This document shows positions 44,310-53,402 of a DNA stretch of 64,000 nucleotides, piece by piece (position 1 is the stretch's first letter; each line of letters opens with the position of its first letter). Position numbers and translations under genes: made by a program. The stretch covers positions 7,564,001 to 7,628,000 of the forward strand of contig NZ_CP114039.1 of assembly GCF_026965535.1 (NCBI RefSeq), written 5' to 3'. The stretch is from Corallococcus sp. NCRR. GTDB lineage: Bacteria > Myxococcota > Myxococcia > Myxococcales > Myxococcaceae. The notes beneath the pieces are model-generated. The model ran no database searches, was not told the origin of the DNA, and saw nothing but the letters and a program-made list of their open reading frames with translations.

Positions 44310-45596
44310 ATGCACAGGTTTCGCGCCGTCATCGCCGCGCTGACGCTGGGCGTGCCGTTCGCCGCCAGCGCGGCGGAGATCACTCGGATTGCTTCCTCGT
44401 TCGAGGACGATGATCCGTTCGACCTCTTCCTCGACGTGGGCTTCGAGCGCACGCAGACGCGCGCGAAGATCGTCCGCGAGCAGCTTCGCGGGGGTGACGC
44501 CACCAACGTCTCGGAGGTCAACGAGCTCTGGTACAAGGGCACGGACGCGCGGTTGAACCTCGCCGTGGCCTTCGGCCTCTGGAAGGACCTGGAGTTCAGC
44601 TTCAAGCTGCCCATCGTCTTCCAGCAGAACGAGACCTGGAACTTCGTCTCGGGGACGACCCAGGGCAACTCCACCATCACCAACAGCTGCTTCAACGCGG
44701 ACGGCTCGCCGTACTCGGCCGAGGGCTGCGTGGGCCGGCTCTTCCAGGTCCCCCAGGAGAGCTACCGCGGCGGCCTGGGCAACATGCACTTCGGGCTGGC
44801 GTACGCCTTCTTCAACCAGGAGAAGGACGACACCAAGCCCACGTGGATCGTCGGCATCGACTACGAGGCGCCCACCGCCAAGCAGCGCGACCCGAGCCTG
44901 GACAACACCGACCCGGACGGCGACCGCGGCAACGTGGGCGACCGCGTCCACAAGTACCAGCTCTACACGTCCTTCTCGCGGAAGATGGGCGTGGCGGAGC
45001 CGTACTTCAAGGCGTCCCACACCATCCCGGTGCGCGGCCCCGGCGCGTACTCCAACTGCGATCAGTCCGGTGCTCCCGCCCCGGGCAACCTGGGTGCGCC
45101 GTACAACTGCTACAAGGAGCCGTGGACCCGCAAGGAGACGGGCATCCAGGCCCCCTCGCAGACGGCGCTCACCTTCGGCATGGAGCTGGTGCCCTTCGAG
45201 AACGCGGCCCGGTCCCAGAAGTTCGCCCTGGACGTGCGGCTGCTGGGCAACTACGTGGGCCGCGGCCGGTACTACAACGAGCTGAGCTCCGCGCTGCGCA
45301 AGCTGCTCACCTCCGACGACTACTTCCAGGTGGGTGGCCAGCTGGGCGTCACCGCCCGCGCCGCGCAGGCCTTCACCATCCGGGCCTCCGGCAACTTCCT
45401 CTACAACACGGACCACCTGCTCACGACCGAGGCCATTGGCCAGGACCTGAACGGCGACGGCACCGTGGACACCGCCCCGGGCTCGGACGAGCTGAACCCC
45501 ACGTTCGACTGGCGCTACGACCTGGTGTCCCGCCGCTTCCGGGCCATCCAGAGCACCACGTTCCGCTTCGACCTCGGCGCGACCTTCAGCTTCTGA
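44310..45596 (+). CDS. Outer membrane beta-barrel-like protein, unknown function
   Basis: The 428-residue product has a signal peptide (cut after ASA), many alternating amphipathic strands with aromatic residues at strand ends, and a C-terminal strand ending in Phe (FRFDLGATFSF), the recognition signal of barrel assembly. Loop regions carry Asp/Asn-rich segments (DNTDPDGDRGNVGD) that may bind calcium. No family is recognised beyond the general transporter/porin look. Translation may be limited by the hairpin that masks its Shine-Dalgarno. Confidence 0.8.
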   Translation: MHRFRAVIAALTLGVPFAASAAEITRIASSFEDDDPFDLFLDVGFERTQTRAKIVREQLRGGDATNVSEVNELWYKGTDARLNLAVAFGLWKDLEFSFKLPIVFQQNETWNFVSGTTQGNSTITNSCFNADGSPYSAEGCVGRLFQVPQESYRGGLGNMHFGLAYAFFNQEKDDTKPTWIVGIDYEAPTAKQRDPSLDNTDPDGDRGNVGDRVHKYQLYTSFSRKMGVAEPYFKASHTIPVRGPGAYSNCDQSGAPAPGNLGAPYNCYKEPWTRKETGIQAPSQTALTFGMELVPFENAARSQKFALDVRLLGNYVGRGRYYNELSSALRKLLTSDDYFQVGGQLGVTARAAQAFTIRASGNFLYNTDHLLTTEAIGQDLNGDGTVDTAPGSDELNPTFDWRYDLVSRRFRAIQSTTFRFDLGATFSF

Positions 45597-45630
45597 AGGC
45601 CGCACCCGACGAAGCAGCGGCGGGGCTCCC

Positions 45631-46464
45631 CTACCGCTGCTTCAGTCCCAGGCCCAGCCGGTACACCTCCTGGCCGGGCCACCCCGCGCGGCGGGCCAGC
45701 TCCGTGCTCAGCGGCTTGAGCTTCTCGCCGCGAGCCAGGCCCGACTCCAGCGCCCGGCGCAGCTCCTCCTCGCTCCAGCGCTGCTCCCCGGTGCGGCCCT
45801 CCACCAGCACCACCACCTCGCCCCGGGTCTCCTCGCCCGCGTAGCGCGCCACGAGCGCGGACAGCGGCCCCCGGACGAACTCCTCGTGCAGCTTGGTCAG
45901 CTCGCGCGCCACGCACGCGCGGCGGTCGCCCCAGGCCTCCTGCAGGTCCACCAGCGTCTCCGCCAGGCGGCGCGGGGACTCGTAGAGGACGCAGGTGGCG
46001 GACAGGGGCGCCACTTCATCCAACATGGCCCGGCGCTCCGGCCCCTTGCGCGGCAGGAAGCCCAGGAAGTGGAAGCGCCCGGTGGGCAGGCCTGACGCGC
46101 TCAGGGCGGCCACCAGCGCCGTGGGCCCGGGCACCGGCTCCACCTTCAGGCCGCGCTCCAGCGCCTCCGCCACCAGCTTCTCTCCCGGGTCGCTGATGCC
46201 GGGGCTGCCCGCGTCGGTGACGAGCGCGCAGTCCTCCCCCGCCTCGATGCGGTCCAGGATGCGTCCGGCGCGCTGCCCCTCCGCGAAGGCGGGCAGGCTC
46301 ACCAGGTCCTTCCCGGTGATGGCGAAGTGGTCCAACAGGATGCGTGAGTGCCGGGTGTCCTCGCACGCGAGGAAGCCCACGGTGCGCAGCGTCTCCAGGG
46401 CCCGGGCGGTGACGTCCCCCAGGTTCCCGATGGGCGTGGCCACGAGGTAGAGCGTTCCAGCCAA
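45631..46464 (-). CDS. rsmI: 16S rRNA (cytidine-1402-2'-O)-methyltransferase
   Basis: The 277-residue product has the tetrapyrrole-methylase fold and RsmI blocks TLYLVATPIGNLGD, FLACEDTRHSRILL, ALVTDAGSPGISDPG and FHFLGFLPRKG. It methylates the ribose of C1402 in the ribosomal P site. The TTG at 46464 is the only start that gives the normal N-terminus; AAAGGA lies about 9 bases upstream. It follows yraN by 13 bp, a common neighbour pair. Confidence 0.93.
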   Translation of the reverse strand: MAGTLYLVATPIGNLGDVTARALETLRTVGFLACEDTRHSRILLDHFAITGKDLVSLPAFAEGQRAGRILDRIEAGEDCALVTDAGSPGISDPGEKLVAEALERGLKVEPVPGPTALVAALSASGLPTGRFHFLGFLPRKGPERRAMLDEVAPLSATCVLYESPRRLAETLVDLQEAWGDRRACVARELTKLHEEFVRGPLSALVARYAGEETRGEVVVLVEGRTGEQRWSEEELRRALESGLARGEKLKPLSTELARRAGWPGQEVYRLGLGLKQR

Positions 46465-46477
46465 GGGATGGATTCCT

Positions 46478-46843
46478 TTACATGCCAGCGTCGAAGGCGG
46501 CGGGCAGGTGCTCCACCCGGGCGTGCTCGCCCTGGCCCACGACGGAGATGACGTCGAAGCGCACCATGCGCCCGTCGATGCCATTCTGGAAGAGATAGTG
46601 CAGCGCGGCCTTCACCACCCGGCGCTGCTTGGCGAAGGACACGGTGTGCGACGGGTCTCCCCACGCGGCCGTGGAGCGCATGCGCACCTCCACGAAGCAC
46701 ACGAGCTCCCCCTGCTCCGCCACGATGTCCAGCTCGCCGTAGCGGCACGTCCAGTTGCGCGCCACCACCCGGAAGCCCTGCGACTCCAGCAGGCGCACGC
46801 CCTCCGCCTCCGCCACGTCCCCCACGTCCCGCCGCGTCCCCAT
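46478..46843 (-). CDS. YraN/UPF0102 family protein (endonuclease-like fold)
   Basis: The 121-residue product matches UPF0102: GDVAEAEGVRLLESQGFRVVARNWTC at the N-terminus, then ELDIVAEQGELVCFVEVRMR, carrying the E..D..E-x-R/K core of restriction-endonuclease-like folds. In the usual E-x-K motif the last residue is Arg here (VEVR). The biochemical role of the family is unsettled; it often neighbours rsmI. Confidence 0.88.
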   Translation of the reverse strand: MGTRRDVGDVAEAEGVRLLESQGFRVVARNWTCRYGELDIVAEQGELVCFVEVRMRSTAAWGDPSHTVSFAKQRRVVKAALHYLFQNGIDGRMVRFDVISVVGQGEHARVEHLPAAFDAGM

Positions 46844-46881
46844 GTCCGTCCCCCGCCGCCCCAGGTGCTTCCTCGCGGCGG

Positions 46882-48792
46882 CTAGACGTTAACGGTGCCG
46901 TCCGACATCTGGCCGAAGCCGGGGTGGGCGGTGACGTGCAGCACCTGCGTGAGCGTGCCCAGGTGCTTGAGCATGCGGGCGACGAGGGGCAGCTTCGCCT
47001 CGTCCACGCCCGTCAGCACGTCGTCCAGGAGGAAGGGACGCTTCACCCGGGCGCACGTCTTCTCCACCACCGTCATGCGCAGCGCCAGGTAGTAGAGGTC
47101 GATGTCCTTCGGGGACAGCTCGCCCACGGGGATGCGGTTGTTCTGCGTGAGCAGGAAGGCGTTGCCCTCGCGGTCCCACTCCACGCCCTGATAGCGCCGG
47201 TCCGTGAGCGCGGTGAGGTACTGCACGCAGCGGTCCTTCAGCAGCGCCTGCACCGACAGCATGTCGGTCGTGAGCACGTCCGCGGCCTGCGACAGCACCA
47301 GGGGGGACGGGTCCTCCAGCGGATCCACCGGCGCCGGCGTCTGGCCCGGAGCCGCGGCCACCGGCACCGGGGGCGCCTTCGCCAGCGCGATGGACTCCTT
47401 CAGGCGGGACAGCTCCCGCTCCACCTCGCGCAGGTCGCGCACGTAGGTGCCCTTGGCGGACAGCTCCGCGTTGAGCGTCTCCTGCTGCGCGCGCAGCTCC
47501 TGTCCGTCGCGCAGGGCGGCCTGGTACTCGGGGGAGGCTTCGTACTCCTCCAGCTGCGTCTGCAGCTCTCCCAGCCGGATGCCGAGCAGGTCCTTCTGCT
47601 CCAGCGCGGCTGGGATCTCCGTGTGGGACTCCAGGTTCAGGGCCTTGATGGCCATGCGCACCGGCGCCTCCTCGAGCTCGAACTCGTCGAGGATCTTCTT
47701 CTGCCGCGCGTCCTTGCGGTTGTCCTTGGAGCCCTTGCGCGTGGCGTGCTGCAGGTCGTCCACGTAGCGCAGCGCCATCCACGCGGCCGTGCCGAAGGCG
47801 GGGATGTTGATCAACGCCAGGTAGCGCCACATGGGGTGCGCCGCGACGATGCCCAGGCCCACGCTCAGGCCCATGAAGAGCACGCCCGCGCCCAGGCCCC
47901 CCCAGAAGAAGCGGTTCTCGGTGAGCGGCGGCACCTTCAGCGACACGTCCTCCTGCTCCGGCTCGCGGTCCGTCTCCAGCCGCGCCAGCGCCTCGTCCCG
48001 CCGCGCCACCGCCTTCGGGTAGCGCTTCACGCGCGTGAGGATGTCCAGCGGCAGGCCCAGCGACTCCGGCGAGGGCGCCGCGCGCCAGGCGGCCTCCGCG
48101 TTCGCGATGGCCTCCTTGAGCCCCTCGCCGCCCTTGAGCTTCGAGTCCGCCTCGAAGATGAGCGACGCCAGCTCGTCCACCTTGAACTGGAGCTGATCCA
48201 CCTCCTTCGCGGTGACGAGCTCCTTCTGCAGCACCTTCACCTTCGCCTCGGCGGCCGGGATGTCCTCCGCCGGCGTCACCTGGGAGGCGGCCGCCAGCGA
48301 CGGCGTGGTCCCGGAGGCCTTCGCACCCGCCGCCGCGGCGGCCTTGGCCACGCTCTTGCGGGGCCGGCGCGACGGCAGCATCACCAACTGGAGGCAGTAC
48401 ACCTGTTCGAAGGTGGTGCGCGGAGGCAGGCCCGCCTGGCCGCGCAGGTACTGGTTGATCTCCGAGACGTCCGTGGACACGAGCTCCGGCTGGCTGGTGG
48501 CGGGATTGAGCCGGTGCAGCGATCCGGAACCGCCCAGCTCGCGCAAGATCCGGTACGTCATCCCGTCCTGCCCCACGAACGTCAGCGCGGCCTTGCCGGA
48601 GCGCCCCGCGGAGCCCACGAGGCTCGCGTCTCCACCCCGGCCATCCGCGAACAGCAGCGACAGCGCCACGTTCGCCAGTGGCAGCACGTCCGCCGTGGGC
48701 GGCTTGAGGATGAGGTACCCGGTCTTCAGCGGGAAGCGCCCTGCGGGAGAGAACCCGCGGACGTTCTGGATGGCGACCTCGACGAAGTGCAT
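46882..48792 (-). CDS. SMC/Rad50-like coiled-coil ATPase with membrane segments and degenerate P-loop
   Basis: The 636-residue product has an N-terminal strand pattern like Rad50/YhaN heads (FVEVAIQNVRGF ... ALTFVGQDGMTYRILREL), but where a Walker A is expected it reads LILKPPTADVLPLANVAL, with no GKS/T. Two coiled-coil arms flank a pair of hydrophobic segments (about residues 295-317 and 323-342). The C-terminal head is well kept: signature-like LSPKDIDLYYLALR, Walker B PFLLDDVLTGVDE, and a switch His in VTAHPGF. It may be a membrane-anchored relative of AAA_23/YhaN proteins that cannot bind ATP in the normal way. Confidence 0.7.
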   Translation of the reverse strand: MHFVEVAIQNVRGFSPAGRFPLKTGYLILKPPTADVLPLANVALSLLFADGRGGDASLVGSAGRSGKAALTFVGQDGMTYRILRELGGSGSLHRLNPATSQPELVSTDVSEINQYLRGQAGLPPRTTFEQVYCLQLVMLPSRRPRKSVAKAAAAAGAKASGTTPSLAAASQVTPAEDIPAAEAKVKVLQKELVTAKEVDQLQFKVDELASLIFEADSKLKGGEGLKEAIANAEAAWRAAPSPESLGLPLDILTRVKRYPKAVARRDEALARLETDREPEQEDVSLKVPPLTENRFFWGGLGAGVLFMGLSVGLGIVAAHPMWRYLALINIPAFGTAAWMALRYVDDLQHATRKGSKDNRKDARQKKILDEFELEEAPVRMAIKALNLESHTEIPAALEQKDLLGIRLGELQTQLEEYEASPEYQAALRDGQELRAQQETLNAELSAKGTYVRDLREVERELSRLKESIALAKAPPVPVAAAPGQTPAPVDPLEDPSPLVLSQAADVLTTDMLSVQALLKDRCVQYLTALTDRRYQGVEWDREGNAFLLTQNNRIPVGELSPKDIDLYYLALRMTVVEKTCARVKRPFLLDDVLTGVDEAKLPLVARMLKHLGTLTQVLHVTAHPGFGQMSDGTVNV

Positions 48793-48820
48793 GGCGCGCG
48801 CAGTCTAGCCCGAACGAAAA

Positions 48821-48848
48821 AAGGAGCGTCCAGTGATGGACGCTCCTT
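48821..48848 (-). terminator. Intrinsic terminator of the rpsP-rplS operon
   Basis: A perfect 12-bp stem AAGGAGCGTCCA / TGGACGCTCCTT with loop GTGA, followed on the minus strand by TTTTTTCG. It lies 45 bp past the rplS stop and just before the SMC-like gene. Confidence 0.92.
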
Positions 48849-48893
48849 CTCGCACGCGGCCGCGAAGGCCGCGAGAGGGTTTCTGAAGACCTA

Positions 48894-49283
48894 CTAGCCC
48901 CGGGCGGCGGCAGCCTTGGCGGCGAGCTTCTCCGGGTCCACCAGCACGTCCACGCGCGAGGCCTTGCCCTTCAGCTCGCGGAGGTAGAACAGGCGCTTGC
49001 GGTTCACGTCGCCGCGGGTGAGGACCTCGATCTTCTCGTAGCGCGGGCTGTGGATGGGGAAGATGCGCTCCACGCCGACGCCGAAGGACATCTTGCGAAC
49101 CGTGAAGGTCGCGCGGTTCGTGCCCTTGGTCTTGCGGATGACCACGCCCTCGAAGGCCTGCACGCGCTCCTTCTCGCCTTCCTTGACCTTCCAGTGGACG
49201 CGAACGGAATCACCCGTGCGGAACTCGGTGATGTCCTTGCGCAGGAACTTGTTTTCGACGTGCTCGATGAGGCTGCGGCGCAT
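48894..49283 (-). CDS. rplS: 50S ribosomal protein L19
   Basis: The 129-residue product begins [18 protein letters not shown] and carries L19 blocks [45 protein letters not shown] and [14 protein letters not shown]. It binds 23S rRNA at the subunit interface. The normal length supports the ATG at 49283. It is the last gene of the operon and is followed by a strong terminator. Confidence 0.97.
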   Translation of the reverse strand: MRRSLIEHVENKFLRKDITEFRTGDSVRVHWKVKEGEKERVQAFEGVVIRKTKGTNRATFTVRKMSFGVGVERIFPIHSPRYEKIEVLTRGDVNRKRLFYLRELKGKASRVDVLVDPEKLAAKAAAARG

Positions 49284-49402
49284 GACGGACTCCAGAAAGC
49301 GGAACTTGACGCGTAGGACGCGTGGAAAAGAGCGGGCCGTCCTAGCAGAGACCGCCGGGACGAACAAGCCTGCAACAAAAGGTTCCGCGAGAACACGGAG
49401 GG

Positions 49403-50140
49403 TTACAATGCTTCTTCTTCCCTGGCGAGCAGTTTCTGATCCGCCTTGCTGAACTCCAGCCGCGCGAACAGGTCGGGCCGCCGCTCCTGCGTCAGCTTGA
49501 TGGCCTTCCACCGGCGCCACCGGGCGATGCGGGCGTGATCGCCGGACTGGAGGACGGCCGGCACCTCGGCCCCTCTGAAGACGGGCGGCCGGGTGTAGTG
49601 CGGGTGCTCCAGGAGGTTCTCCTCGAAGCTCTCCGCCACGGACGACGCCTCGTTGCCCAGGACTCCGGGCACCAGCCGCGCCACCGCGTCCACCACCGCC
49701 ATGGCGGCCACCTCCCCGCCCGTGAGCACGAAGTCGCCCAGGGACAGCTCGCCGTCCAGGAAGGGCATCACCCGCTCGTCCACGCCTTCGTACCGGCCGC
49801 AGACGAGGATCAGCCCGGCCTCGTGCCGCGCCAGCTCCTTCGCCGTCGCCTGCGTGAACGTGGGTCCCCGGGGGCTCATCAGGAGCACCTTCGCCCCGGG
49901 CTGACGGGCCCGGGCGGCCTCGATGGCGGCCACCAGGGGTTCGGGCTTCATCACCATGCCGGCGCCGCCGCCGTAGGGCGCGTCGTCGGTGACGCGGTGC
50001 TTGCCCTCGGCGAAGTCGCGCACGTCGGTGAGCGTGACGGAGAGCAGCCCCTTCTCCTGGGCCTTCCCGAGGATGCTCGCGCCCAGATAGCCGGACACCA
50101 TCCCGGGGAACAGCGTGAGCAGCTCCACGCGGTAGCTCAC
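49403..50140 (-). CDS. trmD: tRNA (guanine-37-N1)-methyltransferase
   Basis: The 245-residue product matches Trm[31 protein letters not shown], and the trefoil-knot SAM site ([28 protein letters not shown]). It makes m1G37, which prevents frameshifting. Its start overlaps the rimM stop by 4 bp. A 119-bp spacer separates it from rplS. Confidence 0.96.
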   Translation of the reverse strand: MSYRVELLTLFPGMVSGYLGASILGKAQEKGLLSVTLTDVRDFAEGKHRVTDDAPYGGGAGMVMKPEPLVAAIEAARARQPGAKVLLMSPRGPTFTQATAKELARHEAGLILVCGRYEGVDERVMPFLDGELSLGDFVLTGGEVAAMAVVDAVARLVPGVLGNEASSVAESFEENLLEHPHYTRPPVFRGAEVPAVLQSGDHARIARWRRWKAIKLTQERRPDLFARLEFSKADQKLLAREEEAL

Positions 50141-50685
50141 CCGCCGTCTCCAGGGCCTTCCGGTCCGTCCGCCTCCAGGTACTCCGGAGGCCGGATCACG
50201 ATGCGCCCCGCGGGCACGTCCACCGCCGGCACGAACTCATCCGCGAAGGGCACCACCAGCTCTGGCCGGCCCTTCGCGCGGATCACCAGGTTGGGCACTT
50301 CACCGGTGGCCCAGACCTCCTCCACCGTGCCCAGGGAGGCGCCCTGCTCGTCCACGGCGGCAAGCCCCACGAGGTCGCCCTGGAAGAACTCGCCCTCCTC
50401 GGGCGGCTCCAGGTCCTCGCGGTAGACGAACACCTTCGCGCCCACCAGCGCCTCGGCGGCCGTGCGGGACTCCACGCCCTCGAAGAACACCAGGTCCTCC
50501 TTGTTGGCCGGACGGAAGGTCTCCAGGGCGTACTCGCGCTCCTCACCGGAGCGCAGGCGCAGCCGGACGCGCTCGACGGTGCCGAGCGTCTCCGAGGCGG
50601 GGTCGAAGCTCCTGACCGCCACCTCGCCGCGCAGCCCGTGCGCACGGGCCACGTAGCCCAGCTCCAGACAGGGCTGCGCGCTCAC
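50137..50685 (-). CDS. rimM: Ribosome maturation factor RimM
   Basis: The 182-residue product has the RimM N-terminal domain ([23 protein letters not shown]) and C-terminal PRC-like barrel ([16 protein letters not shown] ... [14 protein letters not shown]). It assists 30S head assembly with S19. It overlaps its upstream and downstream neighbours by 4 bp each, showing tight translational coupling in the operon. Confidence 0.95.
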   Translation of the reverse strand: MSAQPCLELGYVARAHGLRGEVAVRSFDPASETLGTVERVRLRLRSGEEREYALETFRPANKEDLVFFEGVESRTAAEALVGAKVFVYREDLEPPEEGEFFQGDLVGLAAVDEQGASLGTVEEVWATGEVPNLVIRAKGRPELVVPFADEFVPAVDVPAGRIVIRPPEYLEADGPEGPGDGG

Positions 50686-50966
50686 CGCGCGGCGTCCGGA
50701 GCGGGCGGCGCCGGGGGCGAACCCGGGGCGCGGCGGTCGTCGAGAATCTCCAGGCGGACCTTCTGGCCCTGCTTCTGGGCGGCGGCGTTGATCAGCGTCC
50801 GGAGGGCGTTCACGGTGCGCCCATCACGTCCGATGACCTTGCCGACGTCCTCGGGGGCGACCTTCAGCTCATAGAGCCGGCCGCCATCCGCCTCGGAGAT
50901 GCGCAAGGTGACCTGGTCGGGTTGATCAACCAGGGCCTTCGCCAGATACGTGAGCAGCGGCTCCAC
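50682..50966 (-). CDS. khpA: KH-domain RNA-binding protein KhpA
   Basis: The 94-residue product is a single KH domain with the GKVIGRDGRTVNALRTLI core. It sits between rpsP and rimM as in many bacteria. The family binds RNA, often with KhpB (Jag). The C-terminus is extended by a Pro/Ala tail. The start is an ATG 23 bp after the rpsP stop. Confidence 0.94.
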   Translation of the reverse strand: MEPLLTYLAKALVDQPDQVTLRISEADGGRLYELKVAPEDVGKVIGRDGRTVNALRTLINAAAQKQGQKVRLEILDDRRAPGSPPAPPAPDAAR

Positions 50967-50989
50967 GTCTTGTCCAGACGGGGGCGTGC

Positions 50990-51250
50990 TCAGGCGGTGG
51001 TCGCCGGGGCCTGCTTCTTCGCCGTCTTGATGAGGTCCGCGACCGTCTCGGAGGGCAGCGCGCCGCTCTTCAGCCAGTAGTTCAGCCGCTCCTCGTTGAA
51101 CTGCACCTTCGCGGGGCTGTGGTTGGGGTCGTAGGAACCGACCTGCTCCAGGAACTTGCCGTCGCGCGGGCTGCGCGAGTCGGTGGCAACCACGTGGTAG
51201 TACGGCATCTTCTTGGCGCCCGCGCGGGCAAGACGGAGGACAACGGCCAT
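50990..51250 (-). CDS. rpsP: 30S ribosomal protein S16
   Basis: The 86-residue product matches S16: VVLRLARAGAKKMPYYHVVA, SRSPRDGKFLEQVGSYDPN, LNYWLKSGALPSETV. It binds 16S rRNA early in 30S assembly. It is the first gene of the rpsP-khpA-rimM-trmD-rplS operon, with a candidate promoter in the 102-bp leader region. Confidence 0.97.
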   Translation of the reverse strand: MAVVLRLARAGAKKMPYYHVVATDSRSPRDGKFLEQVGSYDPNHSPAKVQFNEERLNYWLKSGALPSETVADLIKTAKKQAPATTA

Positions 51251-51297
51251 GGAACGCTCCAGCGAAATCGTGTGACTTCTACGGTAACAGGCGGAGG

Positions 51298-51316
51298 GGG
51301 GCGCTCTTAGCGCCCC
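51298..51316. terminator. Hairpin between rlmN and rpsP
   Basis: A perfect 8-bp stem GGGGCGCT / AGCGCCCC with loop CTT. It could end the rlmN transcript, although no T-run follows on the minus strand. Confidence 0.5.
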
Positions 51317-51333
51317 GCCGACTGGATTGTCAA
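51304..51333 (-). promoter_or_regulatory. Candidate sigma-70 promoter for the rpsP operon
   Basis: On the minus strand a perfect -35 TTGACA (51333-51328) is followed after 18 bp by TAAGAG (51309-51304), a partial -10. The start of transcription would be about 45 bp before rpsP. The -10 falls inside the hairpin described above. Confidence 0.4.
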
Positions 51334-51352
51334 GGAAGCTCGGGTGCTTATG

Positions 51353-52486
51353 TCACACCGGGGCTTCAGCGGCCGTCTCGTCGCGGTTGGCGAGCTGACC
51401 ACAGGCCCCGGCGATGTCCCGGCCCCGGTTCTTCCGGATGTATGCCGCGACGTGGGCCTCGGCAAGGATGGCCCGGAACTCCTCGGCCCGCTGCTCGCCG
51501 GTCGTCTGGAACCCCAGGCCAGGGTTCTCGTTGTACGGGATCAGGTTCACCTTCGCGGGAATGTCGCGCAGCAGCTCCTTCAGCCGGTGCGCGTCCTCGT
51601 CGGTGTCGTTGAACCCTTTGAGCAGCACGTACTCGAAGGTGATGCGGCGGCCCTGGCGCAGGGGGAACTTGCGGCAGGCATCCAGCAGCGCCTGGATGTT
51701 CCACTTGCGGTTCACCGGCATCGTCTTGCTGCGCTGCTCGTCCGTGCTGGCGTTGAGCGAGATGGCCAGCTTGACGTCCGTCTCCTGGCCGAAGCGCTCG
51801 ATCATGGGCACCAGGCCCACGGTGGAGACGGTGATGTGCCGGTGGCTGAAGTTGGGCCCCTCCTCCGACTGGAGGATGGAGAGCGCCGTCTTGAGGTTCT
51901 CGAAGTTGTGGAGCGGCTCGCCCATGCCCATGAACACCAGGTTCGTGAGCGGACGCAGCGTCTCCAGGCCCTCGTTGGCGCGCACCTCGCGGTTCACCGC
52001 GTGCACCTGGGCGACAATCTCCCCGGGCGTCAGGTTGCGCTTCAGCCCCAGCGTGCCCGTCATGCAGAACGAGCAGGCCATGGCGCAGCCCACCTGCGTG
52101 GACACGCAGAGCGTCTTGCGGTCCTCCGACGGCATGTAGACGGACTCGATGAAGCGCCCGTCGCGCGTCTTGAAGCGGTACTTGATGGTGCCGTCGACGC
52201 TGCGCTGCTCCAGGTCCTTCACCAGCGGGACGATCTCCGCCTTGACCTTGAGCTTCTCGCGCAGGGCCTTGGACAGGTCCGTCATCTCGTCGAACGAGGT
52301 GGCGCCGCGTTGGTGCAGCCAGCGGTAGAGCTGCGCCGCGCGGAACGGGCGCTCGCCCAGTTCCTCGCTCAGGAACAGCGCGAGCTTCTCGCGAGACAGG
52401 CTGGCCACGTCGACCAGCTTCGCGGGGGCCGGCACCGGCAGGGGCTCGGTGACTGGGAGGGCTGTGGCGGTAGGCTCGGACATCAT
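51353..52486 (-). CDS. rlmN: Dual-specificity 23S rRNA/tRNA (adenine-C2)-methyltransferase
   Basis: The 377-residue product has the radical SAM motif C-x3-C-x2-C (CAMACSFC), the family blocks RGATSFDEMTDLSK and NLVFMGMGEPLHN, and the C-terminal resolving Cys in IAGACGQL. It methylates A2503 of 23S rRNA and A37 of some tRNAs. The N-terminus carries ~20 extra Pro/Ala-rich residues. It is monocistronic by spacing. Confidence 0.95.
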   Translation of the reverse strand: MMSEPTATALPVTEPLPVPAPAKLVDVASLSREKLALFLSEELGERPFRAAQLYRWLHQRGATSFDEMTDLSKALREKLKVKAEIVPLVKDLEQRSVDGTIKYRFKTRDGRFIESVYMPSEDRKTLCVSTQVGCAMACSFCMTGTLGLKRNLTPGEIVAQVHAVNREVRANEGLETLRPLTNLVFMGMGEPLHNFENLKTALSILQSEEGPNFSHRHITVSTVGLVPMIERFGQETDVKLAISLNASTDEQRSKTMPVNRKWNIQALLDACRKFPLRQGRRITFEYVLLKGFNDTDEDAHRLKELLRDIPAKVNLIPYNENPGLGFQTTGEQRAEEFRAILAEAHVAAYIRKNRGRDIAGACGQLANRDETAAEAPV

Positions 52487-52571
52487 TCAGTCGGGGCTAA
52501 CGAAGGGCAGTGAGGCGTGCTTCCCACAAGAAGGCACGGCAAGTCAAAGGAGAGCCCGCCCCCTTCCCTGC

Positions 52572-53387
52572 CTACCCCTTCGCGTCGTGGTGCTCGGCGA
52601 CGCCGCGCTTCCAGTAGCCCGTCACCCGCATCCAGCTCTTGTTCAGACCACGCTCGTTCACCAGGTGTTCCCGGATGGGCTTGAGCGAGTTGGCTTCTCC
52701 AGCCACGAACACGAACCCCTCCCCCGCGGGCTGCGCCCAGGCGCGCAGCGCGTCCTCCAGGTGCTTCGTGGTGCCGGCCTCCGCGCTGCCCCGGTGCAGC
52801 CAGGTGAGCTTCACGTCCGCCTTGCTGACGATGGGCTGCTCCTCCGCCGCGTCCGCGACCTCGATGAAGGCGAACGCGCGCCGGCCCGCCGGCAGCTCCT
52901 CCAGGCGCCGGGCAATCGCCGGCAGCGCGCTCTGGTCCCCGGCGAGCAGGTACCAGTCGAAGTCGTCCGCCACGTCGTGCGTGCTGCGCGGACCGCCAAT
53001 GCCCATGAAGTCGCCGGGCTTCGCCTGCTGCGCCCACAACGACGCGGGGCCTTCACCGTGCAGCACGAAGTCGATGTCCAGTTCGTTCGCCTGCGGGTCG
53101 AAGCGGCGCGGCGTGTAATCGCGCGACGCGGGCTTCTCCAGCCCCTCCGGCATGGACAGGCCGTGGGGCCCCACCACCGGCATGTCCGGCTTCTTCACGC
53201 CGGGCTTCGCGAAGAAGCACTTCACGTGGTCATCCGCGCCGGGAGACGAGAAGCCCTCCAGCTCCGGGCCGCCCAGCGTCACGCGCACCATGTGCGGCGA
53301 CAGCCGCGTCACGCGCTGCACTTCCAGCAACCGCAACTTCACCGGGAACGGCCCACGACGGGCCACGCGCTCCGAATCGCCACTCAT
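52572..53387 (-). CDS. Siderophore-interacting protein behind a Fur box
   Basis: From the ATG at 53387 (AAGGA 7 bases upstream) the product has 271 residues. It has the FAD motif RDYTPRRF, the family segment DIDFVLHGEGPASLWAQQAKPGD and an NAD(P)H-side domain ending GFVFVAGEANSLKPIR and RVTGYWKRG. It reduces ferric siderophores in the cytoplasm to release iron. A near-consensus Fur box lies 16 bp upstream of the start, so iron should repress it. It is the canonical family member; the protein at 9017-9727 is more divergent. Confidence 0.92.
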   Translation of the reverse strand: MSGDSERVARRGPFPVKLRLLEVQRVTRLSPHMVRVTLGGPELEGFSSPGADDHVKCFFAKPGVKKPDMPVVGPHGLSMPEGLEKPASRDYTPRRFDPQANELDIDFVLHGEGPASLWAQQAKPGDFMGIGGPRSTHDVADDFDWYLLAGDQSALPAIARRLEELPAGRRAFAFIEVADAAEEQPIVSKADVKLTWLHRGSAEAGTTKHLEDALRAWAQPAGEGFVFVAGEANSLKPIREHLVNERGLNKSWMRVTGYWKRGVAEHHDAKG

Positions 53388-53402
53388 GCATGAGTCCTTG
53401 TC

